DNA of 64,000 nt, taken from NCBI GenBank assembly GCA_023394615.1, contig JAEXAI010000016.1:186001-250000 (forward strand). The letters are read 5' to 3'. The translations under genes and the position numbers were made by a program. Shown here piece by piece: positions 1-8,556 of the stretch. The notes under the pieces are model-generated. The model made no database searches. It saw only the letters and a program-made list of their open reading frames with translations, and was not told the DNA's origin. The stretch comes from Actinomycetes bacterium. Its GTDB lineage: Bacteria > Actinomycetota > Coriobacteriia > Coriobacteriales > Eggerthellaceae. Position 1 is the stretch's first letter, and every line of letters starts with the position of its first letter.

Positions 1-1266
1 GTAGCCCTTCATGACGTTGTATCCCTTGCAGCACAGTTCGCCCGGCTCGCCCACGCCACAGATATGCCCATCGTCCACATCGATGATACGCACGTCTACC
101 GGCGGATGCTTTTTGCCCACTGTCTCGCATTTGTGTTTGATATCGTCATCGGCGCTGGTCTGCGTGAATACCGGAGAAGTCTCGGTGAGTCCGTAGCAGA
201 TGGTCACGCCTTTCATGTTCATTTTGTCCATGGCTTCGCGCATGGTCTCGGGCGGGCACGGGCTGCCTGCCATGATGCCGGTGCGCAAACTGGACATGTC
301 GTACTTGTCAAAATCGGGATGGTTCATTTCGGCGATGAACATAGTCGGCACACCATAAACAGCCGTGGCTTTTTCCTTGTCGATAGCTTGCAGCACCAGC
401 TCTGCGTCGAAGCTCTCCACAATGACCATAGTCGAGCGGTGCGTCAGGGATGCCATCACGCCCAGCACGCAGCCGAAACAGTGGAAAAACGGCACAGGCA
501 AGCAAACGCGGTCATCAGGTCCAAGCTTTTGGCCTTCGCCGATGTAGAACCCGTCGTTTAAGATATTGCGATGCGTCAGCATGACGCCTTTAGGAAATCC
601 CGTGGTGCCACTTGTGTACTGCATCATCACACAGTCATTGTTGTCAAATTCAGCCGTGCAATCCCACAGCTCCTGGTCGGCAACGTGCTCGCCTAGCAAC
701 AGTAATTCGGGCACGCTGTAGAAGCCGCGATGCTTTTCAGGGCCCATGTAGATGAGGTTTTTCAGGTACGGATAGGTTTCCGATTCCAGATGTCCACGCT
801 GCTGGTTCAGGGATTCGGGCACTAAGTCACGCACGATTTGCAAGTAGTCCACGTCACGAAACGAGTCGATGATGCACAGCGCCTTCATGTCCGACTGCTT
901 CAGCACATAGTCCAACTCATGGCTTTTGAAGACCGGATTCATCGTGATCATGACCACGCCGATTTTCGCCGTAGCGTACATGAACGTGAGCCAATCAGGA
1001 ATATTTCGAGCCCAAACACCCAAATGGTCGCCCGGCTTCATACCGATGGCCAACAGGCCTCGCGCCATGTCGTCGGTACGTTTGTCGAAATCACCATACG
1101 TCCAGCGCAAGTCGCGATCAGGATATACCACGAACTCATGATCAGGGTCTATTTCGGCTTGGTCGCGAAAGTACTGGCCAATGGTTTTTTCCGAATGCAG
1201 CTTGTAATCCTGCGACCCAGGCTCTCCCATATACTCTTCGTCAGTTGTTTTCGATGCTTCTTCCAT
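1..1266 (-). CDS. AMP-forming acyl-CoA synthetase (3' end outside window)
   Basis: Member of the adenylate-forming ligase superfamily, which activates a carboxylic acid with ATP and transfers it to CoA in the cytoplasm. About 422 residues are visible; the C-terminal subdomain lies beyond the left edge. The P-loop-like motif YTSGTTGFPKGVMLTH and the later CYGLTETSP and YNVMKGY segments are diagnostic. The ATG at 1266 follows an AGGAGATTTG ribosome-binding sequence. It lies 11 nt downstream of an XRE-cupin regulator gene read in the same direction, so the two are probably cotranscribed. The substrate (fatty acid, aryl acid or other) cannot be told from the sequence. Confidence 0.93.
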   Translation of the reverse strand, partial: MEEASKTTDEEYMGEPGSQDYKLHSEKTIGQYFRDQAEIDPDHEFVVYPDRDLRWTYGDFDKRTDDMARGLLAIGMKPGDHLGVWARNIPDWLTFMYATAKIGVVMITMNPVFKSHELDYVLKQSDMKALCIIDSFRDVDYLQIVRDLVPESLNQQRGHLESETYPYLKNLIYMGPEKHRGFYSVPELLLLGEHVADQELWDCTAEFDNNDCVMMQYTSGTTGFPKGVMLTHRNILNDGFYIGEGQKLGPDDRVCLPVPFFHCFGCVLGVMASLTHRSTMVIVESFDAELVLQAIDKEKATAVYGVPTMFIAEMNHPDFDKYDMSSLRTGIMAGSPCPPETMREAMDKMNMKGVTICYGLTETSPVFTQTSADDDIKHKCETVGKKHPPVDVRIIDVDDGHICGVGEPGELCCKGYNVMKGY

Positions 1267-1277
1267 GAGCAAATCTC

Positions 1278-1856
1278 CTAAACCGGCGTGTACACGACGG
1301 CGAGGAACTTCGCCTTCTGATTGCTGTACGCGCGCACCTGATGAGGGACGATGGAATCGTAATAGATGGATTCGCCGGGATGCAGCACGTAGAGTTCCTT
1401 GCCGTATTCGATTTCGACGTTGCCCTCCATGCCGTAGAGCCACTCTTCGCCCTCGTGCCCTTCAAGTTCGTGGTCCGTCTCACCGGATGGGTCGATGGTG
1501 ATGATAAACGGGTCCATATGCCGAGACGGACGGCCTGCAGCCAAACTGAAGTAATTCAAATCGCCGGCATCGCTGTTGGTCTCCAAGCTTTTCAAACGCT
1601 GGACTTCTTCCATCTGGTCTACGCTGATATAGACCGGTCCCAAATTCTCGTCATCATCCATGAGCGTACCCAAACGCACACCGAGCGCGCGGGTGATTCG
1701 AATGAGCGGCGCAAGCGATGGCGGCAGCTCTCCTTTTTCCAGCCCTTCGATGACGGAGACGTCGCAGCTGCAACGATCCGCCAGATCTTGCTGAGACAGG
1801 TGATGTGCCTCTCGCAGCGTTGTGATCTTCGAACCGAGTTTGTTGTCTTCTGACAT
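1278..1856 (-). CDS. XRE-family regulator with C-terminal cupin domain
   Basis: 192-residue cytoplasmic regulator. An N-terminal helix-turn-helix (about residues 8-62, with SQQDLADRC as helix two) is followed by a cupin barrel (about 110-190; motifs EGEEWLYGMEG and HPGESIYYDS, ending HQVRAYSN). Such XRE-cupin proteins sense small ligands and often sit beside the enzymes they control, here the acyl-CoA synthetase gene 11 nt downstream. The frame is open upstream to 1997, but I chose the ATG at 1856 because GAAAGGAAAT precedes it and because the residues upstream of it resemble no known domain. The ligand is unknown. Confidence 0.9.
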   Translation of the reverse strand: MSEDNKLGSKITTLREAHHLSQQDLADRCSCDVSVIEGLEKGELPPSLAPLIRITRALGVRLGTLMDDDENLGPVYISVDQMEEVQRLKSLETNSDAGDLNYFSLAAGRPSRHMDPFIITIDPSGETDHELEGHEGEEWLYGMEGNVEIEYGKELYVLHPGESIYYDSIVPHQVRAYSNQKAKFLAVVYTPV

Positions 1857-2038
1857 TCGATTTCCTTTCTCGGGGCTTCTTTGCGTGCTTCGCGCTTTTT
1901 CACCGCTCATCGCGCGCGTATTTATATTGTTTGCTATTCTAGCGTTTATCGAATCACCCGCACGAAAAAACGTTTTCGTGATGTAAGACTGCATCACTTT
2001 TCCACATTAGAGTGCGATAGTGCTACGAACACACGTCG

Positions 2039-2093
2039 GTGCTAAGTTGGTGGCAAGTTGATGCCAAGTTAGTGCTAAGTTAGTGCTAACTTC
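2039..2093. repeat. Five tandem 11-bp repeats, helically phased
   Basis: Five head-to-tail copies of an 11-bp unit with consensus GTGCTAAGTTR run without gaps (2039, 2050, 2061, 2072, 2083). Copies 1 and 4 are the closest to each other; copies 2, 3 and 5 differ at two to four positions. The array covers the stop codon of the lipoprotein gene and lies about 180 bp upstream of the XRE-cupin start. One repeat per helical turn would put identical faces on one side of the DNA, as in a multi-site operator. That role is inference. Confidence 0.75.
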
Positions 2094-2604
2094 TGCTCAC
2101 CAGCTGCTTTTCTATCTGGCCTGATGTGACCAAAACAGCTGATGTATTCAACTCATCGAGACCCTGATTGGTAATTTGCATTATCTGCTCTTCGTTGGCG
2201 GCGCAGATTAGATACCCTATCGTCTCGTTTTCCATCACCGAGCTACCTGCAACGTAACCGCCGTATGCATCGAACTCGGTATAGCCCAAACCCATATCGG
2301 TTATGATCTTGCGAATCGTCTGCTTGGCCGTGTCCGTGGCGAGCACCTGCGTCCCCGTATCTTTATCGTTCATGCCGAAGTACAGATTGTATGCAACGGC
2401 GCTTTCAAACGACCCCTCCTGCTTGCTCGCCGCATCCGCTTGATTGGAAGACTGCTCTGCCTGCGTTTGAGTTGCCTGCGTCTGACTAGATTGCGAACTA
2501 TCGCTTTGCGACTGGGTCGTCTGCCCTGATGAGCATCCCGCCACAAGCATAGTCAGAACCAAAACAGCCCCTGCAAACACCACTTCGATCTTCTTTCGTT
2601 TCAT
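2086..2604 (-). CDS. Small lipoprotein of unknown function
   Basis: 172-residue predicted lipoprotein. It has a lysine/arginine start, a hydrophobic stretch and the lipobox VAGC (about residues 21-24), then a Ser/Gln/Thr-rich linker of about 40 residues and a compact domain of about 105 residues starting near SAVAYNLYFGMND. The compact domain loosely resembles DUF3574 (LYFG followed by a central turn and a hydrophobic strand), but I am not sure of this. The ATG at 2604 is preferred over two upstream ATGs because AAAGGGAAG lies just in front of it. It is probably anchored on the outer face of the cytoplasmic membrane. Confidence 0.75.
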   Translation of the reverse strand: MKRKKIEVVFAGAVLVLTMLVAGCSSGQTTQSQSDSSQSSQTQATQTQAEQSSNQADAASKQEGSFESAVAYNLYFGMNDKDTGTQVLATDTAKQTIRKIITDMGLGYTEFDAYGGYVAGSSVMENETIGYLICAANEEQIMQITNQGLDELNTSAVLVTSGQIEKQLVSRS

Positions 2605-2826
2605 AATCTTCCCTTTCATTTTAAGTAGTCTCAATCTTTGGGCAGAGCAAATCTTTTTTCATTTGAGTTCTTGCCTTATGATGTCAGTCGCATCGTTGCG
2701 GCAAGTGAGTCCGTGACGCAAAACTTACGGCTGTGCTCAGATGATATGGCAATCAGGCGAAGCGATGCCATTTCTTGTCGTAAAACGTCCTTTTTTCGGC
2801 GCAAGCAATCATGCGAGTCGGGGCTC

Positions 2827-2997
2827 AAAACAGGAATTGTCAATCAGACCCGCTATGTGCGATTTTCACCGGCGAATCCCGTCTTTTCCGCAATGCCAAA
2901 AGGCGATGCTCGTCGTTTGCGCAGGTGGCGGAATTCTGTCGGAGAACGAGTCGTCCCAAAATCGCACATAGCGGGCTTTATTGACAAAACCTGTTTT
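2827..2997. repeat. Long palindromic repeat, MITE-like (171 bp)
   Basis: Arms 2827-2866 and 2958-2997 are inverted copies matching at 35 of 40 positions, with the longest exact run CCCGCTATGTGCGATTTT. About 91 bp lie between them, and these are themselves only weakly symmetric. Both strands therefore encode similar short peptides containing PAMCDF. Size and structure fit a miniature inverted-repeat element or a dispersed intergenic palindrome; no clear target-site duplication is visible. Confidence 0.7.
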
Positions 2998-3115
2998 CTC
3001 CAACCAGGCGATCCTAACGCGACCGGCGCAGAGTCAGGTTGTTGCACTCACAGCACGATCATAAGGGCAACCAGGCTGCCACAAATCGCAAAGTGCAAAG
3101 CGATCAGGTCAGCAC

Positions 3116-3314
3116 GGCTGACGGACGTGTTGCGGGATAGCGAGCGTTGGAGCGCCCTGCCAAAGAACCGCGCACAAAAGCGCGGCGCAGTCTATGCTTC
3201 GGCCAAAAATACGGGGATACTGTGAACCGATGCCAAATCATCCGCCGCGCCTCTGCGCGGTTCGGCGCGGGATCAGCGCGACCCGCTCGCTATCCCGCAA
3301 CACGTTCGTCAGCC
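3116..3314. repeat. Long palindromic repeat, second family (199 bp)
   Basis: Outer arms 3116-3146 and 3284-3314 match in inverted orientation at 30 of 31 positions (core TGTTGCGGGATAGCGAGCG). The symmetry continues inward less exactly: GAACCGCGCA on the left meets an inverted counterpart on the right, leaving a short loop near 3205-3225. The whole element could form one long cruciform or RNA hairpin. Its arms share no sequence with the neighbouring palindrome, so it is a different family. Confidence 0.75.
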
Positions 3315-3443
3315 AAGCACTCCGGTCGTAACGTTAGTCCTCCACATGCAGTTTTCTCCCGTTCACGAAAGATTCACTTTAATACGATAAAGCGATGGTA
3401 GAATAGGCGAAATTTATTCCAACGTATTGCTAGGAGGAACGCT

Positions 3444-4532
3444 ATGGCCCGTGTGTACAATTTTTCCGCCGGTCCCGCAGTTTTACCCGAACCTGTTTTG
3501 AAAGAAGCAGCATCAGAGATGCTGGACTATCACGGCTGTGGAATGTCGGTTATGGAAATGAGCCACCGGTCAGCAGAATTCAAGCAGATTATCGAAGATG
3601 CTGAAGCCGACCTGCGCGACCTTCTGAACATTCCCGAAAATTACGACGTCTTGTTCCTGCAGGGTGGCGCAAGCCAGCAATTCGCCGCTATCCCGATGAA
3701 CTTCAGCCGCCCGAAAAACGCTGTGGCCGACTACATCGTCACCGGTCAGTGGGCAAAGAAGGCCTTCGCCGAGGGTGGTCGTTTCGTCAAGGCCAACAAA
3801 ATAGCTACCAGCGAAGATGAGAATTTCAGCTACATCCCCGACTGCAGCGATTTGCCGATCACCCCTGAAGCCGATTACGTTTACATTTGCGAGAACAACA
3901 CCATCTACGGCACAAAGTTTTGGACTCTGCCCAACACGAAGGGCAAAGACCTGATTGCCGACCAGAGCTCTTGCTTTTTGAGCGAGCCCGTGGACGTGAA
4001 GAATTACGGCATGATTTATGCCGGTGCCCAGAAAAACATCGGACCAGCCGGAGTGGTGGTTGCCATTATCCGCCACGATTTGGTGCCTGAAACCGAACTG
4101 GACGATGTGCCTACGATGCTGCAATACAAGACGCAGGTCGACAAGGGTAGCCTGTACAACACGCCGCCGTGCTACGGCATCTACATCTGCGGCAAAGTGT
4201 TCAAGTATCTGAAGGAACAAGGTGGCTTGGGCGAGATGAAACGTCGCAACGAGGCAAAAGCGAAAATCCTCTACGACGCAGTCGACGAAAGCAAGCTGTT
4301 CAAGGGCACGGTCCGTCCGAAAGACCGCAGCCTGATGAACGTGCCGTTCGTGACCGGCGATGCAGATTTGGACGCGAAATTCGTGAAAGAAGCCGCTGCT
4401 GCGGGCTTGGTGAACCTGAAGGGCCACAGAAGCGTAGGCGGATTGCGCGCGAGCATCTACAACTCCATGCCCAAAGAAGGCGTACAAGCGCTGGTCGATT
4501 TCATGCGCACGTTCGAAGTAGAAAACGCCTGA
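3444..4532 (+). CDS. serC: Phosphoserine aminotransferase
   Basis: 362 residues, full length for SerC. The PLP enzyme converts 3-phosphohydroxypyruvate and glutamate to phosphoserine in serine biosynthesis and also serves pyridoxal phosphate synthesis. The start VYNFSAGPAVLPEPVL and the SHRSAEF, FLQGGASQQF and YAGAQKNIGPAG segments are typical; the lysine of AGAQKN is the PLP Schiff-base residue. The ATG has an ideal TAGGAGGAACGCT leader. It stands alone on the plus strand and ends in a strong terminator. No serA or serB lies next to it, so the pathway genes are dispersed. Confidence 0.97.
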   Translation: MARVYNFSAGPAVLPEPVLKEAASEMLDYHGCGMSVMEMSHRSAEFKQIIEDAEADLRDLLNIPENYDVLFLQGGASQQFAAIPMNFSRPKNAVADYIVTGQWAKKAFAEGGRFVKANKIATSEDENFSYIPDCSDLPITPEADYVYICENNTIYGTKFWTLPNTKGKDLIADQSSCFLSEPVDVKNYGMIYAGAQKNIGPAGVVVAIIRHDLVPETELDDVPTMLQYKTQVDKGSLYNTPPCYGIYICGKVFKYLKEQGGLGEMKRRNEAKAKILYDAVDESKLFKGTVRPKDRSLMNVPFVTGDADLDAKFVKEAAAAGLVNLKGHRSVGGLRASIYNSMPKEGVQALVDFMRTFEVENA

Positions 4533-4578
4533 TTCGAAAAGCGAGCGTGTACAAAGCGCGAATGAAAAGCGCACAATG

Positions 4579-4613
4579 AAAAGGACCCGGGTCAACATGC
4601 CTCGGGTCCTTTT
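4579..4613 (+). terminator. Rho-independent terminator of serC
   Basis: An 11-bp perfect stem, AAAAGGACCCG paired with CGGGTCCTTTT, encloses a 13-nt loop and ends in a T run. It lies 47 nt after the serC stop. The A run on the left also makes it usable for the minus strand, and the converging ABC permease gene ends at 4697. Confidence 0.88.
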
Positions 4614-4696
4614 CTTGTAGTGCGTGGATTCATATGCGCCCATTTGCACTCGTCGAATCACGGCAAACACTAAGGCATCAACCTCATCGCCGTTTT

Positions 4697-5890
4697 TTAT
4701 TGGTAGCGCAACGATTCGATGGGGTCCAAACGCGCAGCGCGACGGGCTGGGTAAAATCCGAATATCACACCGATTGCAATCGATACACCTGCCGCTATGA
4801 GCACTGATTGAATTCCGACAGCTGGCTTCATCGCCAAACCCGGCTGGAAAAAAATAATAATGGCCGTAAGCGCATATGCGCTGATATACCCGAGCACGAT
4901 GCCGATAGCACCGCCCATCATCGTAAGCACGATTGATTCCAACAAGAACTGCCTGACAATATCCTTTTCGTGCGCACCCAACGCTTTGCGCAAGCCGATT
5001 TCGCGAATGCGTTCCGTCACGTTGGTCAACATCATATTCATGATGCCGATGCCGCCCACAAGCAAAGATATGCTCGCAACGGCGGCCATCAGTATTTGGA
5101 ATCCAACCATGAGAATCTGAAACGATTGAGCGAACATGTCCTCAGAATATACTGTGATGCTCTCAGAAGGTTTCGAAGCGTTCAGTATAGTGGCAAAAGT
5201 ACTCATCGTCTTTTCAATCAGCGCATCCTTATTAACGGTAGAGGGATCGCCCGCAATCACACCAGTACCTGTATATGAGCCAGCGGCACCCATTCGGATT
5301 TCCATCGTGTTCAACGGAACGAAAACGCTTTCTTTCGTAGACGTGCCTTCGGCCGCTTCTAAAACTCCGAGCACCGTGTATGTATCGTCTCCTATGATCA
5401 CCTGCTTGCCCACTGCCTCGGCATCTTCCGAACCGAATAGGTCTTTCACTACGCCGCGCCCGATAGCACACACCCGGCGCGCCGACGCCTCGTCGTCAGC
5501 TGAATAGAAGCTTCCAGAAGTGAATGTCAGGCCATTGGCTTCGGCATATGAAGATTGGGTGCCCACAACACTCTCCGTAGCCGTTTGAGAGCCCTGTGTC
5601 ATATCCGCACTGCTCGTTTTCGACAGAATGATTTCACTATATTCGGGCATCTGCGCAGCTAGGGTCTCAAAATCGCTTTTCGTGGCATCAAGCTTTGTGC
5701 TAATCGAAATCAATTTCGACTGGCTCGAGCCGAATGACGATGACAGCGCGGATCCCATGCTGCCAACAAGCGATGTCATAGTGATGACTGCCCACACGCC
5801 AATAACGATGCCGAGAATGGTCAGCGCAGAGCGCATCCTGTTCGCGGAAAGCGTGCTGAGCACTTCGCGAAACATGTCGGTAAATTTCAT
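4697..5890 (-). CDS. MacB/FtsX-type ABC transporter permease
   Basis: 397-residue integral membrane permease. It has the usual MacB layout: one N-terminal membrane segment (about residues 22-44, beginning ALTILGIVIGVWAVI), a large extracytoplasmic domain (about 45-270), and three membrane segments near the C-terminus, ending PARRAARLDPIESLRYQ. It is the last gene of a three-gene run with ATPase and adaptor. Together they would form a tripartite-like exporter for peptides, lipoproteins or toxic compounds. The substrate is not evident. Being monoderm-like or not cannot be judged here; no outer-membrane channel gene is nearby. Confidence 0.92.
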   Translation of the reverse strand: MKFTDMFREVLSTLSANRMRSALTILGIVIGVWAVITMTSLVGSMGSALSSSFGSSQSKLISISTKLDATKSDFETLAAQMPEYSEIILSKTSSADMTQGSQTATESVVGTQSSYAEANGLTFTSGSFYSADDEASARRVCAIGRGVVKDLFGSEDAEAVGKQVIIGDDTYTVLGVLEAAEGTSTKESVFVPLNTMEIRMGAAGSYTGTGVIAGDPSTVNKDALIEKTMSTFATILNASKPSESITVYSEDMFAQSFQILMVGFQILMAAVASISLLVGGIGIMNMMLTNVTERIREIGLRKALGAHEKDIVRQFLLESIVLTMMGGAIGIVLGYISAYALTAIIIFFQPGLAMKPAVGIQSVLIAAGVSIAIGVIFGFYPARRAARLDPIESLRYQ

Positions 5891-5907
5891 TGTCAGTCCC
5901 CCTCCCC

Positions 5908-6750
5908 CTATAGAAGCGGTGCGTCATGCATGTCTTTATAAGAATGGTAGAGCAATCCATCCTTGATATAGAGTGTTCGATCCGCATGGTCGGCCACATC
6001 TTGTTCGTGAGTGATCAAAACAATCGTTTTACCCGCCTCATGCAGACGCGCGAAAGTAGCCAACACCGCCTCACCCGTCGCAGTATCCAAGTTTCCTGTG
6101 GGTTCGTCGGCCAATATCAATGCCGGACTGTTCACCAGCGCACGCGCAATGGCCACGCGCTGCATCTGACCACCTGATATCTCGTTGCTCATATGATCGT
6201 AGTACTGCGGTTGCAGCGCCACGGCCGCAAGGGCAGCGCGAGCACGTGCTTCCCTTTCCTGCTTTGGACAGGTGGTGTAGAGAAGCGGCAACATCACATT
6301 TTGAAGCACGGAAGTGCGCGGCAGCAGATTAAATGACTGAAAGACAAAGCCGATGCGCGTGGCGCGAATGTCAGCTAGCTCATCATCGCTACAATGAGCG
6401 ATATCGCGACCCTCCAGAAAATACCGGCCGGATGTAGGCGAATCCAAACAACCGAGTATATGCATCAGCGTTGATTTGCCCGAACCCGAAGGTCCCATGA
6501 TGGCAACAAATTCCCCGCGCTCCACCGCGAAGCTTACTCCGCGAAGCGCATAGGTGCTCCCTGCTTGGGTCACGAACGTGCGATGTATGTCTTGACCGTA
6601 TATGGTCGGGTATTCCTCATGTATGTCAATCGCCGAAGAGACCTGCTCAGGCATGTTGGCCGACGCAGTCGCCATCAATGGGGGCTGCGGCGCAGCAGAG
6701 CGAGCTGCATCGGAAGTGATTTTTTGGGTATTGTGCTTCAATCGGCACAC
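5908..6750 (-). CDS. MacB/LolD-type ABC transporter ATPase
   Basis: 280-residue nucleotide-binding subunit. Walker A GPSGSGKST, Q-loop FQSFNLLPR, signature ISGGQMQRVAIARAL and Walker B LILADEPTGNLD are all intact. The first 50 or so residues are an unusual extension before the ABC domain. The frame begins with a GTG at 6750, only 2 nt after the adaptor stop, which suggests coupled translation; ATGs inside the extension (for example at 6675) are possible alternatives but lack a clear ribosome-binding site. It energises the permease encoded 17 nt downstream. Confidence 0.92.
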   Translation of the reverse strand: MCRLKHNTQKITSDAARSAAPQPPLMATASANMPEQVSSAIDIHEEYPTIYGQDIHRTFVTQAGSTYALRGVSFAVERGEFVAIMGPSGSGKSTLMHILGCLDSPTSGRYFLEGRDIAHCSDDELADIRATRIGFVFQSFNLLPRTSVLQNVMLPLLYTTCPKQEREARARAALAAVALQPQYYDHMSNEISGGQMQRVAIARALVNSPALILADEPTGNLDTATGEAVLATFARLHEAGKTIVLITHEQDVADHADRTLYIKDGLLYHSYKDMHDAPLL

Positions 6751-6752
6751 CC

Positions 6753-8189
6753 CTAATTCGTTGTGGAAGACGAGGAAGGTATCACCAGAGCGTCACCCTG
6801 GGAAAGGTTTCCCTTTATCGCTGCCTTGCTGTCGGTTTGGGAGATGACCTGCACTTCCACTTCAATCGTGGTTTCGTCATCGCCCTGCTTGGTCACATAA
6901 TACTTTCCGTCTTTGCTCGTAAGCGCTGTTTTCGAGACCATCAGCGAATCGGGAATCGTCAGTGTCGATATGGAAGCGTGCGCCGTCATGCCGCTTTTCA
7001 TCTTCGCATCCGGTGCGCTGATAAGCAGCGTGACCTCGTAGCGAACCGACTGCGTGGAACTCGTCAAACTCGAAGTCGTGCTCGTGCTGGAGGAAGAAGA
7101 TGAACTGGCGTTCGCGATATGCGTGACCGTGCCGCTGACTGTGGTGCCACTCAATGCATCGAATGTAATCTTCGCAGTCTGGCCGACCTGCACTTGCGAT
7201 ATATCGACCTCGCTCACAGGAATCTTCACCAGCATCTTGGACATGTCCGCTATCTGCAAAGCGGGCTTACCCGACTGCGCCAGCGTGGAGAGAGAAGTGC
7301 CGGAGACGATGTTGCTCGTGAGGACGGTCCCGCTCATCGTCGCACGCACCGTTCGCTTGTCAGCTTTCGCCACAGCCGAATCGTATGCCTGTTGGGCCGA
7401 ATCAACAGCGGATGCAGCAGAGCTTATCTGCAGGTTCGCATTATCAATCTGGGTCTGAATTGAAGCAGCTGCCGACTGCGACGATGTCGTGCTCGCGGAA
7501 GTCGAGGAAGTGCTTGTTGCGGAAGCATCGGCGGCGGACGTGGTGGCAGAAGAGGCCGTGTTCTGGGCGTCAATCAAAGATTGACGGGTGTTTCGAGCTT
7601 GCGACAGGGTGTTTAAGGCGGTAGTCAGCGTAGTCTGGGCCTGAGCCACCGCACTGTCTAAATCATCGTTTTTGATAGTGTAGAGAGCATCGCCCTCGTT
7701 CACTTGGTTTCCCTCGCCTACCAGTACCTGATCCACGATGCCGGTAATCTCAGGCGATGCAAGCGATGAGGCGTACGGTTCGAGATTACCCTTGCCTTCG
7801 ACTGTTTTCTCAAACGTACCCTGCTCCACTGTAGTCGTTTGCGCTTTTGCCTTCTCGGCTGGCTTCAAAGCACCGACAATCATCGGTATGATTACCAAAA
7901 ACACAACCAAGACAACAGCTATGATTATGCGGCGCTTCTTCTTGCTCATCTTTTTGGTATCCGCAACGCTTTTCACGGGAGCGAAAGCATCAAGCGCGGC
8001 GGCCGCATCCATGGAAGTCGTCGACGACTGCAAGTCACTGGTGCCGATTGCAGAAAGCTCCTCGCCCGCTGGGGCATCGAAAGATTTCGAATCAGACGGC
8101 ATCGCAGCGGTATCTTCAGAGCCCGGATCAGTGTTCTTCGGCACAGACGAATTCGAATCGTCGTCCCAATAGCCCTTGTTATCCTTCAT
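6753..8189 (-). CDS. HlyD/MacA-type efflux adaptor protein
   Basis: 478-residue membrane-fusion protein. A cytoplasmic acidic N-terminus of about 80 residues precedes a single membrane anchor (about 85-108, IIIAVVLVVFLVIIPMIV) and then the lipoyl/barrel-sandwich and beta-barrel domains of the RND/MacA adaptor family (GTFEKTVEGKGNLEP; later VRATMSGTVLTSNIVSG). Two low-complexity Ser/Thr/Ala stretches are notable: one in the alpha-hairpin (about 210-245) and a run of serines near 360. The start at 8189 follows AAGGGGATTCTC. It is the first gene of the exporter operon. Confidence 0.9.
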   Translation of the reverse strand: MKDNKGYWDDDSNSSVPKNTDPGSEDTAAMPSDSKSFDAPAGEELSAIGTSDLQSSTTSMDAAAALDAFAPVKSVADTKKMSKKKRRIIIAVVLVVFLVIIPMIVGALKPAEKAKAQTTTVEQGTFEKTVEGKGNLEPYASSLASPEITGIVDQVLVGEGNQVNEGDALYTIKNDDLDSAVAQAQTTLTTALNTLSQARNTRQSLIDAQNTASSATTSAADASATSTSSTSASTTSSQSAAASIQTQIDNANLQISSAASAVDSAQQAYDSAVAKADKRTVRATMSGTVLTSNIVSGTSLSTLAQSGKPALQIADMSKMLVKIPVSEVDISQVQVGQTAKITFDALSGTTVSGTVTHIANASSSSSSSTSTTSSLTSSTQSVRYEVTLLISAPDAKMKSGMTAHASISTLTIPDSLMVSKTALTSKDGKYYVTKQGDDETTIEVEVQVISQTDSKAAIKGNLSQGDALVIPSSSSTTN

Positions 8190-8556
8190 GAGAATCCCCT
8201 TTGGCTCTACGAATGGTCGCTCAATGCTTAATATGATTTGTTTCTCGGCATATGACAGTATAACTAAACACTCGAAGAATCGACGCCTGACGTGCTAAAA
8301 AGCCAATCACTTGCGTCTGCGAAACCTAAACGAAAGCAAACTGAAACCATCCGCAAGCACATCAAAGCGAATTTGAAACAAATGTCCGATAGCAAGCGAA
8401 CTCACAGGGCAAAAACGCACAGGATTACACATCATGGTAAATGATGATTGCAACAAAGATGGCAAACGCACATAATGCTGAACAGATTGAAGGGGTACGA
8501 GAAAAGACAAGTACATATACAACAACGTATTAGCATTGAGAGAAAGCCCAACCAGC
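8190..8556. other. 367-bp spacer between divergent genes
   Basis: This region separates the exporter operon from the HD-GYP gene and must contain both promoters. It is A-rich on the plus strand. I see one tiny lysine-rich open frame (GTG 8292 to stop 8444, 50 codons) without a convincing ribosome-binding site, which I do not call. No repeat or strong hairpin was seen. Confidence 0.5.

Larger units (their letters stand above)
2605..3443. other. 839-bp gene-free region with two palindromes
   Basis: This long spacer separates the divergent lipoprotein and serC genes. It holds two separate long inverted repeats (2827-2997 and 3116-3314) described below. Several open frames cross it on both strands, but they follow the palindrome arms and have no ribosome-binding site, so I call no gene. 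The serC promoter must lie in the last 130 bp, where TAGAAT near 3399 is a possible -10 box without a convincing -35 partner. Confidence 0.7.

Noticed and set aside
2638..3225. 195-codon plus-strand frame in the palindrome region
   Set aside because: It runs through both inverted repeats, has no ribosome-binding site and its peptide only reflects the palindrome arms.
3570..4670. 366-codon open frame antisense to serC
   Set aside because: It mirrors a well-supported serC gene; its translation has no recognisable motif and no ribosome-binding site. It is a codon-bias artefact.
8292..8444. 50-codon lysine-rich frame upstream of the HD-GYP gene
   Set aside because: GTG start without clear ribosome-binding site; A-rich DNA readily gives Lys-rich frames. 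Not enough support.
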